DNA from: Candidatus Leptovillus affinis
GTDB lineage: Bacteria; Chloroflexota; Anaerolineae; Promineifilales; Promineifilaceae
Direction: 5' to 3'
Assembly (NCBI GenBank): GCA_016705235.1
Contig: JADIYP010000002.1
Coordinates: forward strand, 744,001-808,000
DNA: 64,000 bases
A program made the position numbers and the translations under genes. Below are positions 50,593 to 59,366 of this stretch, piece after piece. Below the pieces are notes generated by a model. That model was not told the origin of the DNA. It searched no databases and saw only the letters and a program-made list of their open reading frames with translations. Positions within the stretch are counted from its first letter, which is position 1. Every line of letters begins with the position of its first letter.

Positions 50593-51933
50593 TTAACCCC
50601 CTATTTCTCGTTCATACGCATGGCATTCATGACAGTAATGACTTTCTTGCTCGTCGGGCTGCTGCTGGCAGGCGCTGCCCATCACGAGAGGCACTTCGTA
50701 TAAACGGCCGTCTACCTTCCCCGTCTCCACCAATCGCGCGCCATCCCACTGCACCCAGCCAAACGTCTCGCCTTGCGCCGTGGCGATAACCGTATCGCCC
50801 ACCACCACGCTGTAATTGGGGTTCAAGTTAGCCGAAATGATGGCCGGATGTTCCGGGTCTTCGATGGTGGTCAACTGGGGCAGTGCCGCGAGTGTGCCGT
50901 GGCAGGTCTGGCATTGGACATACTGAATGTCTGCCTGGTTGGAATGAATGTCGCCATCGCCCATTACCTCGCCGTTGGTGTGGCAGTCCACGCAGTCCAG
51001 CTCCCATTCGCACAGCGTAAACTGGGCGATCGGCTGGTAATAGTCCAATTCCCGCTGCTCTTGGGCCGACAAACTGTGTGGGCCGGGCAAATCGTCGCGT
51101 TCTAAAAAAGTCATCTGGCGCAAGGAGTAGTTGCCGCGATTGTGGCAGTGGTTGCACTGGTAATAGGGGATAGCGGTGGTTAGTTGGTGCGAACGGCCGT
51201 GGCCGGGTTCGTCTTTGGCAATGGTCGGATCGCCGCCGCGATAGAGACCGTCATTTTCGTAGACTGTGTGGCAGGCGGCGCAGCCGGTGGCGCGAAAAAA
51301 GTAAGGTTGGGCCAGGGGCACGGCCGTTACGTGGCAAAGCTGGCACTCCTGAGCAAAGGCATGGACAGCCTCCGGCGCGTCTGGTCCAGGGCTGAATTCC
51401 GCCAAGAACGGCACGCCGGTATTCGTGGTAATGACATCGTCTTGCACGGCAAATACGCCCCAGCGGGCTGTGGCGTCTGGTTGTTGGCCAAACGCATAAT
51501 TAACCTGGGCAATGGCTCCGGCGTAGGTAGCCTGTACAGAGGTCAGCACGCGGTGGATGTGGTCACGGCCGTTTTCGGCCGCGCCGCTGTGGCAAGCCGA
51601 GCCGCCGCACGACTCTTCAACGACGCTCAGGTCGCTGGGATTGCCTGTTGTCCCGGCGGCGCGGCCACCGCGCAGCGTGGCATGGGCCAGGTCGGCGTCT
51701 AGCGCCAACCCATCGCCGCCGTGACACAGCACACAGCCAAACGCTTCTTGTGGGTGGCTGGCGCTGATTTCTTCAATGCCCTGGTGGCAGGTAAGGCACA
51801 GCTCCGGCCGGCCGGTGAGGGTGGGGGTAATTTGCACGATTTCGGGCTGGCGCGATTGGCGCACAACGGCGCCAATTGTCAGCACAAAGAGCAAGAAGCC
51901 GAGAACGGCCGTTGCTGCTTGATTCCGACTCAT
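50593..51933 (-). CDS. Membrane-anchored multiheme c-type cytochrome
   Basis: A 446-residue exported cytochrome with an N-terminal membrane anchor (about residues 8-26). Eight CxxCH sites: CLTCH, CVLCH, CQLCH, CAACH, CNHCH, CVDCH, CQTCH, CHECH; a ninth possible haem is the unusual CGGSACH (CX4CH). The ATG at 51933 overlaps the cytochrome b stop (ATGA). Such cytochromes replace cytochrome c1 in some bc complexes of Chloroflexota-like bacteria (inference). The last haem is followed by a long region, then CHECH at the very end. Confidence 0.87.
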   Translation of the reverse strand: MSRNQAATAVLGFLLFVLTIGAVVRQSRQPEIVQITPTLTGRPELCLTCHQGIEEISASHPQEAFGCVLCHGGDGLALDADLAHATLRGGRAAGTTGNPSDLSVVEESCGGSACHSGAAENGRDHIHRVLTSVQATYAGAIAQVNYAFGQQPDATARWGVFAVQDDVITTNTGVPFLAEFSPGPDAPEAVHAFAQECQLCHVTAVPLAQPYFFRATGCAACHTVYENDGLYRGGDPTIAKDEPGHGRSHQLTTAIPYYQCNHCHNRGNYSLRQMTFLERDDLPGPHSLSAQEQRELDYYQPIAQFTLCEWELDCVDCHTNGEVMGDGDIHSNQADIQYVQCQTCHGTLAALPQLTTIEDPEHPAIISANLNPNYSVVVGDTVIATAQGETFGWVQWDGARLVETGKVDGRLYEVPLVMGSACQQQPDEQESHYCHECHAYEREIGG

Positions 51934-52973
51934 CCCCACCACTCCCATGCCGTGAGCAGAACAATCCCCGCCGCAATGAGCAGCACAATGATTTGCGCCA
52001 GCCGCCCTTCGCGGTTAAACCAGACGGCCGTTCCCGTCTCGGACCGATCCCACAGCCAGGGCAGCAGCGCCAGCGCCAATGTCACGGCCAGCGGCATGAT
52101 AATGCCGGCCACCAGCGGCGGCAGGTGGCGCAGCAGGGCCTGAACCCATAAGAAAAACCAGGGGGCGGCGATTGAGGCGGTAACGGCCGTTGCCGGACCA
52201 TTTACCGAATCGACTGCTGGGGCCAGCGGCGCATCGACAAACAGAGCCAGCCCCAGCAGTAAACACAGCAAAGCCAGCATCGTTACACCCTCCCGCTGCA
52301 CCAATTCGCGGCGCGAAATGCGCGGCGGGTGTGAGGATTGGAGATGGGAGATGCCGCCATCGCGGCGCACGCGAAATGCGTGCCAGCCGAGCAGCAATAG
52401 CACCGGCACACTCAGACCCAGTGTGTGCCAGGTGTAAAAGCGCACCACTGTCGCATCGGAAATGTATGGACCGCCGACCAGTAATTCGTATAGCCAGTTG
52501 CCAATTAACGGCGTCTGACGCACGATGTTGACGCCTACCGTCAACGCGCCAAAAGTGTCTACGTCCCAACGCAGCACATAGCCGGAAAAACTGAGCAGCA
52601 GACTTAGCAGCAAAGCCAGCAGTCCCAACAGCCAGTTCAAGCGGCGCGGCGGTTTGTAACTGCCGCTCAATGCCACGCGCAGCAGGTGCAAACTGCCCAA
52701 ACCCACCAGCAGCACGGCGGCCCAGTAATGCAGATTGCGCAGCAGCCAGCCATATGGGGCCACGTAGGTGATGGCGCGGATGGTTTCACCGGCGGCAACG
52801 GCCGTTGGCACATAGGCAAACATCAGCGGCACGCCAGTTACAACCAGAGACAGGAATAGGAGCATGGACATGCCGCCGAGGCCGAAGGTATACCGAAAAC
52901 GCGCCTCACGGGCGGGAATGGTGGGGGGGTGGAGATGCTCGAAGAAGTTTGGGCGGCTCATGTTGGGGATCAT
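51930..52973 (-). CDS. Cytochrome b/b6-type membrane protein
   Basis: A 347-residue quinol-oxidising cytochrome b: four-helix N-terminal part with haem-ligand His pairs in LRNLHYWAAVLLVGLGSLHL and YTWHTLGLSVPVLLLLGWHA, followed by three more helices comparable to subunit IV. The GDVDTFGALTVG and LVGGPYISDATVVRFYTWH blocks fit the family. ATG 52973 is chosen for GGGAGAA upstream; 52961 (MSRPNF) is possible. First gene of the b, multihaem and Rieske operon. Confidence 0.92.
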   Translation of the reverse strand: MIPNMSRPNFFEHLHPPTIPAREARFRYTFGLGGMSMLLFLSLVVTGVPLMFAYVPTAVAAGETIRAITYVAPYGWLLRNLHYWAAVLLVGLGSLHLLRVALSGSYKPPRRLNWLLGLLALLLSLLLSFSGYVLRWDVDTFGALTVGVNIVRQTPLIGNWLYELLVGGPYISDATVVRFYTWHTLGLSVPVLLLLGWHAFRVRRDGGISHLQSSHPPRISRRELVQREGVTMLALLCLLLGLALFVDAPLAPAVDSVNGPATAVTASIAAPWFFLWVQALLRHLPPLVAGIIMPLAVTLALALLPWLWDRSETGTAVWFNREGRLAQIIVLLIAAGIVLLTAWEWWG

Positions 52974-53012
52974 ACGGCCGTTCTCCCAAAAAAACAATCA
53001 AGCATGTCTGGG

Positions 53013-53255
53013 TCATGCCAAATCGAACGGCGCCACCGAATCACCCTGAATCATCTTCAGCATGAGACGCCCTTCCAGGTGAGCGTATAAATCGCTGGGG
53101 TTTTGTCCGGCCGAGTCATCAAGATGGGCTGCCAGCCAGGCGATCCAGTTGTTGACAAAAGATCGCGCATTCGAAAGATAGGGTTCATGCCCCCGGGCCG
53201 CCAGTCCGACTAATTCAAACCACAGTTGAACGGCAGGTTGGAAGGCTTTGTCCAT
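53013..53255 (-). CDS. Small hypothetical protein
   Basis: An 80-residue acidic, aromatic-rich protein (MDKAFQPAVQLWFELVGLAA, LYAHLEGRLMLKMIQGD). GGAGG precedes the ATG at 53255 by five bases, which supports it as real. No recognised domain. It starts a region poor in ACGGCCGT copies, and no function can be given. Confidence 0.6.
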   Translation of the reverse strand: MDKAFQPAVQLWFELVGLAARGHEPYLSNARSFVNNWIAWLAAHLDDSAGQNPSDLYAHLEGRLMLKMIQGDSVAPFDLA

Positions 53256-53279
53256 GGTCACCTCCGTTAGCTGCGCCAG

Positions 53280-53566
53280 CTACTGATAGTCATAAATGCG
53301 TATGCCGGATTTGTCGTAAACCAGTTTGCCAGGCGGTTGGATTGTGCCAGCGGCCAACCTTTGCTCAAAGCTCCCCTGGACAATGTGGGTGATCTCCCAT
53401 TCATCGAGAAATGCTTTGCGCCAGGCGCTTGATGTAGAAACATCCCAGAATTGTTCAATTTGCGTTAGTTTGCCGTTAAAGTTGGGCGTCCAGAAAAATT
53501 GGCCTAAGAAGACGGGCGTATCGGCAACGGCCGGCAGGAAATTGCCCAGCTTATAGATCTGGTTGT
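53280..53566 (-). pseudogene. C-terminal fragment of a membrane glycosyltransferase-like protein
   Basis: An open frame with no start, reading DNQIYKLGNFLPAVADTPVF, then LGQFFWTPNFNGKLTQIEQF, WDVSTSSAWRKAFLDEW, EITHIVQGSFEQRL and LVYDKSGIRIYDYQ to the stop. The W-x-F-L-x-E-x-x-I-T-x-I pattern recalls the C-terminal soluble tail of GT39-like membrane mannosyltransferases (tentative). Its upstream part is cut off exactly at the MITE-like element at 53567-53647. Confidence 0.6.
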
Positions 53567-53647
53567 CTAGCAGTCTGTCGGAGAACCTCTTTTTGTAGCC
53601 GGGGTATCCTTACCGCAGCTACGGGTACTTTTCCGACAAACTGCTAG
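53567..53647. mobile_element. 81-bp MITE-like element with 19-bp terminal inverted repeats
   Basis: Ends CTAGCAGTCTGTCGGAGAA and, inverted, CTAGCAGTTTGTCGGAAAA (two mismatches in 19). The interior has a GTAGC/GCTAC hairpin and no gene. Compatible with a non-autonomous IS derivative; no matching transposase is in the window. Positioned between a truncated gene and the flavin monooxygenase. Confidence 0.8.
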
Positions 53648-53660
53648 TTGAGTTACTTGC

Positions 53661-54899
53661 TCACGCTGTAGGATAGGTGAGTTCATGTGGGGTGGCGATA
53701 TGCCTGGCTATATATGCTGCGTCTTCGCCTACGCCCAGGAGCAAAGCTGATTTTCGCGTGTGCAGCCAGTGCAAGCCAAGGAAATACAAGCCAGGGTATT
53801 GCGTAACGCCACGCACCTGAACCGGGTAGCCGTCGGTATCGAAGACCGGAAGTTTGACTAAGCTGAAGTCCCATGTGTAACCCATCGCCCAGATAATTGT
53901 GCTAATGTTGGCTGTGTGTAAATTGAGTTCGGTGATGGTTTCCGTGGCGTAGCCGTCACGTAGGCGCAGCAAGTCTTCTTTCGGTGCGTACAACCCCTCT
54001 TTCTCGATATAATCGTCGATCATCTTCAAGAGGTTCGCTTCGAGTTCATCAACTTTGGTTAGCATCTCTTTCAGGTTCCCCGCAAATAAGACCCGGCCAT
54101 CTTGCGCCCCCTGAACCCGGCCCAGCAATGTCACACCATCACGGGCGAATTGGTGCAGGTTGAGGCTGTGTCCACCACTTGCTCCTGACAGTTGGGGATT
54201 ACCAGCGAACCGCGCTTTTGGCGAAGGTAATGTGTCGGATATTTGGTCGAAAAAACCGCACTTGACCAGCCACCAGAAGGTATCCTGGCCGCGATACCGG
54301 CGCGGCGCTCGACCTGTGCTGCCCACGCTCAGATATACTTTACGGCCGTGTTGGCACAGCTCTTCAGCGATTTGGCAACCTGATTGCCCGCTGCCGATCA
54401 CCAACACCGCACCCTCTGGCAACGCGGATGAGGTGCGGTATTGACCAGAATGCACTTGAAAAATATCAGGAGGCAAATCGGCGCTGAGAGCTGGAATCTT
54501 GGGGCTTTGATAAGTGCCAGTGGCGATGACGACATTGGCTGCCTCATACGTTATGGTCTCGCACTCAATGCGATAGCCGGTTTCGGTTCTCTGGACAGAG
54601 GTCGCGCGGACTCCATACATCACCGGCAGGGGCTGGGCGTAGCGTTCGAACATCGCCAGGATTTCGGCTCGCGGCAGAAAGCCATCAGGATCGGGTCCAT
54701 TGTATTCCATGCCCGGCAAACGGGTTGTCCAATTCGGTGTAACCAGCGTAAAGGAGTCCCAGCGCTGTCGCCATGCTTCACCTGCCCCTGCCGCAGACTC
54801 CAAAACCAAATGGTCATGTCCTGCTTGTGTCAGGTAATAGCTTAACGACAACCCGGCTTGCCCGCCGCCAATGATCACGGTTTGAATGTTCCTGGCCAT
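53661..54899 (-). CDS. Flavin-containing monooxygenase
   Basis: A 412-residue FAD/NAD(P)H enzyme of the FMO/BVMO class: GGGQAGLSLSYYLTQAGH (FAD site), RQRWDSFTLVTPNWTTRLPG, VVIATGTYQSP, VLVIGSGQSGCQIAEELCQH (NADP site), IIWAMGYTWDF. Substrate unknown. Only one ACGGCCGT copy lies in it and its neighbourhood. The upstream VOC protein gene is seven bases before, so a small detoxification-type operon is likely. Confidence 0.92.
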   Translation of the reverse strand: MARNIQTVIIGGGQAGLSLSYYLTQAGHDHLVLESAAGAGEAWRQRWDSFTLVTPNWTTRLPGMEYNGPDPDGFLPRAEILAMFERYAQPLPVMYGVRATSVQRTETGYRIECETITYEAANVVIATGTYQSPKIPALSADLPPDIFQVHSGQYRTSSALPEGAVLVIGSGQSGCQIAEELCQHGRKVYLSVGSTGRAPRRYRGQDTFWWLVKCGFFDQISDTLPSPKARFAGNPQLSGASGGHSLNLHQFARDGVTLLGRVQGAQDGRVLFAGNLKEMLTKVDELEANLLKMIDDYIEKEGLYAPKEDLLRLRDGYATETITELNLHTANISTIIWAMGYTWDFSLVKLPVFDTDGYPVQVRGVTQYPGLYFLGLHWLHTRKSALLLGVGEDAAYIARHIATPHELTYPTA

Positions 54900-54906
54900 T
54901 TTTACC

Positions 54907-55572
54907 TCAATATTTTAATACCAATGGCAGCATCGGCCGCAGGTCGGCGCTTTTGTTTTGTATTCCATTATCAAATGTCAGAGTGGCTAATGGTTCGGGT
55001 CCCAGCTCAATGGATGCAATGCCATGCTCTGTCATCAACCGCGCAATCGGCGAGAGCGACCTGGCAGCGACAGTCAGCCCAACTGCGGTAAGCCGCTTTA
55101 CCCCCAGCGGATGCGGAAGGTCTGGAATGTCTGCCTGGAATCCGCGAAAAGACATTTCTTCAGGCACAACGCCGTAGCACGGCTCGGCAAGCGTCTCGCC
55201 ATTGAACCCTACAAACGCGCCGCCCGGTAGTTGAAGCTGATGAACTGGAAAGGGAGGCGAAACGGTTGCGCCTGGTTGCCGAGAGCGTAGCATCAGGTTG
55301 AGCGGCGCCGCATTACTGTGACGCCAGTTCATGCGCGGAATTGTATTCATGGTGAGTGGCTCGAAGTTTCGCCGCGCGGCCTCTTCATCATGAATCCATA
55401 ACAGTTCCAAATACAGTAGATTGGAGAAGAAGAATGATGTGGAAGCTGAGCCGAGGTCTCCATGCCGGGTGACGCCACCAAACCCGTGTAAGCCGATCTC
55501 TTCGAGCCGCTTTTTTTCAGGCGCATCGCTGGAGGAAAAAACAACAATGTGATCTAATTCAAGTGCGAACAT
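54907..55572 (-). CDS. VOC-superfamily (glyoxalase_3-like) protein
   Basis: A 221-residue protein starting at ATG 55572 (GGAG upstream): ALELDHIVVFSSSDAP is the typical first betaalphabeta module with a metal-ligand His, followed by STSFFFSNLLYLELLWI and MNWRHSNAAPLNLMLRS; the second half contains LTAVGLTVAARSLSPIARL. Matches the Glyoxalase_3/VOC family, whose substrates vary. Upstream of the monooxygenase in the same operon. Confidence 0.85.
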   Translation of the reverse strand: MFALELDHIVVFSSSDAPEKKRLEEIGLHGFGGVTRHGDLGSASTSFFFSNLLYLELLWIHDEEAARRNFEPLTMNTIPRMNWRHSNAAPLNLMLRSRQPGATVSPPFPVHQLQLPGGAFVGFNGETLAEPCYGVVPEEMSFRGFQADIPDLPHPLGVKRLTAVGLTVAARSLSPIARLMTEHGIASIELGPEPLATLTFDNGIQNKSADLRPMLPLVLKY

Positions 55573-56063
55573 ACACAACTCCGTTCGATCCCAGGTGTAC
55601 TGATAACCACGCTGAGTATCGCGGCTACCATTGCTGATCTGTCGTTTAACGCAGTTTCGGGCGCGATGGCGCGGTTCATCCATGAACGAATAGCGTTCCT
55701 AATCGCCAACTGTCTGAGGACTCGTGCCAGCGTCAGCCAGGAAGGGTTGTCAGGTCGCCTGACCAATCATTTCTGGCGCTTTTGCCCTGAAGCGATTTCA
55801 ACTGACTGGGCGGGTAGGGCGCCGGCTGTTGCCAGAGATTTTTAAGGAAATACGGCCGTTTCCCTCTTTCGACCGTCTAATAGTATAACACCTGTACGCT
55901 GGAAGGATTCGTGCATATCTTTCACAGGATAACGCTGCGCGGACTCCGTTTAAAATGCCATAAAGTTTTATGGGTCTTTGGGATTTCATGGGGTTTGGTC
56001 TGATACGTGATACGTGATACGTGATGCGTGAAACTTTTCTGGTCACGCATCACGTATCACGCA
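55573..56063. other. Intergenic region with carrier repeat, no credible gene
   Basis: About 490 bases. The first part (to 55800) has no confidently real frame on either strand; one ACGGCCGT at about 55852; the end is the inverted carrier repeat (55965-56096). Confidence 0.5.
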
Positions 56064-56096
56064 TTAGGGGCTGTCAACCCCCTGCGTTCCTGAAGA
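55965..56096 (-). repeat. Carrier repeat with GTGATGC palindrome, copy 3 (inverted)
   Basis: In reverse orientation: TTCAGGAACGCAGGGGGTTG, core of four or five GTGATAC/GTGATGC heptamers facing their inverse, then CAAACCCCATGAAATCCCAA, AGACCC. Overlaps the end of the gene at 56064. Confidence 0.85.
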
Positions 56097-56843
56097 GCCA
56101 GTTTTACCTATGACGACCCGCCGCGCCAGGCGCACCGGCATATGCAATGTACTGCGAATCAGAGCATTGTGCCAGACATTTTTGGCGCGTGACCATTGCA
56201 GGCGTGGGTCAACGCACACTTTCTCCATTTCCACTGCGCCGCTAACGCCCAGTTGCGCCCCCAGCTGAGCGAGGACATGATGCCAGATTTTCTCCTGCTC
56301 CTTTGATCCGCCCATGAAACGAAAGCCGAATTCGTAAATGGGATCATTGGCGCGGGCAAGTGATTGGATTTGCGCCACCAAGACGCCATCCGCTTCGTAG
56401 GCGCTGAAGGTGTTGAAGCCTGATTCGGGGTGGCCTTCGGGCGTCATCACCGTGAAGGCTTCGTCGTCGGCGTACAAGATCATTACGCCGGTGGAGATGG
56501 CGCCGGGCACGCCGGGCATGGTGGCATTGATGATGATCACTTCGCCCGGCTTGACGCCGGTGATGGAGGGATAGAAGCGGCTGTTCGGTGGCATCAACTC
56601 GGGCAGTTTTTCTTTCCACAGGCGCACCAATTCGGCTGAGGTGGTCTGGACGCCGCGCAGGCGAAAGCGGTATGTCTTTTGCCAGAGTTGGCCAAAGCCT
56701 TGCAGTGGGCCGCTGACGCGCTTACCCTGCACGTTAAGGTTGATCGCCTCGGCGGGCGTATCGCCGACGGTTAAGGTGTCTACCGGTTTGGCCCAACTGG
56801 CGGCGTTGTCGGGGGTGTGTGTATCGGGTGGTTTATCGTTCAT
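56064..56843 (-). CDS. Hypothetical protein, DUF1990-like (tentative)
   Basis: A 259-residue soluble protein: ISTGVMILYADDEAFTVMTP, YEFGFRFMGGSKEQEKIWHH, CVDPRLQWSRAKNVWHNALI. A comparable pattern occurs in actinobacterial DUF1990-type proteins, but I am not certain. ATG 56843 (AGAGGAA upstream). The C-terminal codons run into the carrier repeat, which may have altered the end. Confidence 0.6.
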   Translation of the reverse strand: MNDKPPDTHTPDNAASWAKPVDTLTVGDTPAEAINLNVQGKRVSGPLQGFGQLWQKTYRFRLRGVQTTSAELVRLWKEKLPELMPPNSRFYPSITGVKPGEVIIINATMPGVPGAISTGVMILYADDEAFTVMTPEGHPESGFNTFSAYEADGVLVAQIQSLARANDPIYEFGFRFMGGSKEQEKIWHHVLAQLGAQLGVSGAVEMEKVCVDPRLQWSRAKNVWHNALIRSTLHMPVRLARRVVIGKTGSSGTQGVDSP

Positions 56844-56924
56844 GGATTCCTCTGGGCAGGGAGGAACGGCGGCCACACGGCCGTTCTGCCCTACGTTATG
56901 TTGTTAGTCGTTGGTTGGAGAAAA

Positions 56925-57284
56925 TCAGGCGGGGGTGGTTACGGCCGTTACCGCTGCTGTCTCATCATCATAAATGCCAATGGCTTCATTGAGCCGCGTC
57001 AGGGCAAAAATTTGCTGGTAATGTTCGCTCAGGCCAAAGGCCAACAGGCGCTGCTTTTGCCGCTGCCCGCGGATGAGCATCGTTACCAGCAGGCCGATGC
57101 CAGAACTGTTCATATAATCCAACCCTTCAAAATTGAGGATAATGGCTGTTGTTCCGTTTTGGCTGGCCTGGGTGTAGGCATTCATGAGGTCGGTTTCTGC
57201 CTGGGCTGTGATGTCGCCTTGTATATCAATGATGCAGGTGTGGGGCGTGATGGGGCGCACGGTGGTTGTTAATTGATTGGGCAT
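56925..57284 (-). CDS. STAS-domain anti-sigma-factor antagonist
   Basis: A 119-residue SpoIIAA/RsbV-type protein: CIIDIQGDITAQAETDLMNA, the phosphorylation-site strand AIILNFEGLDYMNSSGIGLL with Ser in DYMNSSG, and LLAFGLSEHYQQIFALTRL. GGAGATAC precedes the ATG. Located with a second STAS gene and a SpoIIE/HATPase gene, so the three probably form a partner-switching module. Confidence 0.93.
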   Translation of the reverse strand: MPNQLTTTVRPITPHTCIIDIQGDITAQAETDLMNAYTQASQNGTTAIILNFEGLDYMNSSGIGLLVTMLIRGQRQKQRLLAFGLSEHYQQIFALTRLNEAIGIYDDETAAVTAVTTPA

Positions 57285-57304
57285 CGGGTATCTCCTTCGT
57301 CAAA

Positions 57305-57335
57305 GATTTGCCAAATCTTGGAGATTTGGCAAATC
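57305..57335. repeat. GATTTGCCAAATC palindrome (variant of dispersed repeat)
   Basis: Same layout as the 31-bp palindrome at 28316, with GCC/GGC instead of GTC/GAC and a GGA centre; in the gap between the two STAS genes. Could be a regulatory or structural spacer. Confidence 0.75.
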
Positions 57336-57343
57336 GCACAGGT

Positions 57344-57661
57344 TTACTGAATCTCCATAAAATCTGACAACCGCGTGATGGTAAAGATTTCGCGGTAATG
57401 GTCGCTGAGGCCGGCGGCGGCGATGGGGCGATGGGCGGCACGGGCGCGGGCCAGCAGCCCGACAATCAGGGCGATGCCTGTGCTGTTGATGTAGTCTACG
57501 GTGGCAAAGTTGAGGATGATTTTTTGCGGCACGGCCGTTTCCGCCTGGTTATACGCCGTGGTCAGGGCCGCATCGGCCAGGCTGTTGATTTCGCCGTGCA
57601 GGTTGATCACGGCCGTTCCTCCTTGTACCATCGTTTCCGCCCAAAAAGCTTTATCTGCCAT
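57344..57661 (-). CDS. STAS-domain anti-sigma-factor antagonist
   Basis: A 105-residue paralogue of the downstream STAS protein: AVINLHGEINSLADAALTTA, IILNFATVDYINSTGIALIV with Ser/Thr in DYINSTG, and AAGLSDHYREIFTITRLSDF. Begins two bases after the stop of the SpoIIE-like gene. Confidence 0.93.
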   Translation of the reverse strand: MADKAFWAETMVQGGTAVINLHGEINSLADAALTTAYNQAETAVPQKIILNFATVDYINSTGIALIVGLLARARAAHRPIAAAGLSDHYREIFTITRLSDFMEIQ

Positions 57662-57663
57662 GC

Positions 57664-59320
57664 TTATTCTCCCTGCTGGTTTGTGCGATACATGACCAGT
57701 TCAATGGTATGGTGCTGCGCGTCCTGGTGGATGTGCATCTCGTCCACCATATTTTTTATGAGGAACAATCCCCAGCCGCGCGGCGATTGTTCGCCCGCCA
57801 GTTTGGCTTCGAGGTCGGGCGTGGTGTTTGTTTTCAGCGGCGCGCCGCCGCCTTCGTCGGTGATGGTGATGCGCACGGCCGTTTCGTCCACAAACACCTT
57901 TAGCCGCGCCGGTTTGTCCGGGTGGTATTGGTTGCCGTGTTCCATGGCGTTCATGGTGGCCTCGGCCACGGCCGTTTTTAATCGTTCCAGACGGCTGGCT
58001 GGCAGCAAATCCCCAACCACATCGGCAACCTGCTGCATAGCTAACCGTTCGTTGCCCGGCGCAGACGGAATCTCAAATTCAACGGGTGAATTGGAGATTG
58101 GAGAGTGGAGATTGGTAGGGATGTCTACTCTTGACGCTTGAATGACCAAGCTCTCTTTTCTTCGCAGCGTCACCAAGGTCACATCATCTTCCTGATCCCA
58201 GTCGGGGCCGGTAAAATCCGCCAGTTGCTCTAACAAGAAATTGTTGAGCGTATCGCCGTTATTGTGCGTAGCCATCAATTCTTGCAGCCGGGGGAAACCA
58301 AACATATCGCGTTCAGGGCTGTGAGCTTCCACCAGGCCATCGCTGTAGAGCAGCACATACTCGCCAAAATCCAGGATGGTTTCTTTTTCTTCGTACTTCA
58401 TGCCGGGCATCAGGCCCAGGGGCATGCCGGTGGCCCGCAGTTCCACCACGCCATCGGCCGTGTAGCGGTAAGGCACGTCATGCCCGGCGTTGGCGTAGCG
58501 CAAACGGCCGTTGGCCGGATCGAGTACCGCGTAGAAGCAGGTGACAAACATTTTGGGCGGAATTTCCTCCACCAACACGTCGTTGGTGCGGGTCAGAACT
58601 GCGCCCGGCGTGGTCAGCCGCTCGGCAGCGGCGCGCAGCAAGGTGCGGGTAGTGGCCATTACCAATGCGGCAGGCACGCCTTTATCGGTCACGTCGGCGA
58701 CAATAAAACCCACTTGGCCATCGGGGAAATAGATAAAATCGTAGAAATCACCGCCGACGGCGCGGGCGGGCTGGTAGTAGGCAGCGACGGTCCAGCCAGC
58801 CAGCGTGGGCAGCGTCTGGGGCAGCAAGGTTTGCTGGATGAGGCGCGCCACTTTTAATTCCTGCTCGATGCGTTCGCGCTCGGCTGCTTCCAACTGCTGC
58901 TGCCGGACGAGTTGAGCCACCCGCAGGGCGGGCGCGGCCTGTGCCGCCAGATCGGCCAGCAATTTATAGTCGTCGCTGGCATATTCTTGCTCGCTGAGGC
59001 GGGAACTCAGGTTAATGAGGCCAATCAGTTCGCCCTGGCTGACCAGCGGCACGACCAGTTTGACGCCGGCCTGGCGCATAGCCGCCAGCGCGGGCGAGTT
59101 GAGTTTGAGATGGTCGACATTGAGTATGCCAGAGTTGTGCTGCACGTAAAGCCAGCAGCGGATCGTGGGGGGCGATGTCCAGATCAATGGTGTTGATTTG
59201 GGTAACAGGTGTTGGCGGGACAACAGCCACTTCGGCTGCGCTGAGTGCGGGGGTTGCCACCGCTTCCACCTCTTTTCGTCCGACAAATTTGTGCCAGAAT
59301 CCTCTCGAAGTTGTCATCAT
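57664..59320 (-). CDS. SpoIIE-type phosphatase with C-terminal HATPase (frameshifted)
   Basis: About 551 residues. The ATG at 59320 (MMTTSRGFWHKFVGRKEV) reads for about 57 codons, then the frame is lost at AAA 59148-59150 (TTT in the coding strand); dropping one base gives HDPLLAYVQHNSGILNVDHL. The main part has a GAF-like region (to about residue 185), a PP2C/SpoIIE phosphatase (GGDFYDFIYF, VADVTDKGVPAALVMA, DDVTLVTLRR) and a serine-kinase-type HATPase (VAEATMNAMEHGNQYHPDKP, ITDEGGGAP, GWGLFLIKNMVD). A heptamer array 58085-58115 is in the linker. With the STAS genes it makes an environmental stress-response module. Confidence 0.88.
58085..58115. repeat. GGAGATT heptamer array in SpoIIE-like gene
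   Basis: Units GGAGATT, GGAGAGT, GGAGATT in frame, encoding LHSPISNSP in the linker between phosphatase and HATPase domains. Confidence 0.75.
59148..59150. other. Probable one-base insertion in SpoIIE-like gene
   Basis: AAA run; two A restore a continuous frame. See the gene entry. Confidence 0.6.
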
Positions 59321-59366
59321 GCCCTCAGCATAGCAGGGAATCGTCTGCTAAACGTTACGAAATTTG

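Noticed and set aside
53326..53556. Plus-strand open frame in the gene remnant
   Set aside because: The minus-strand frame has better protein character (aromatic and acidic pattern of a membrane-glycosyltransferase tail).
55554..55766. Possible gene upstream of the VOC protein
   Set aside because: No ribosome-binding site and no recognisable protein character; upstream start is not needed by the VOC gene.
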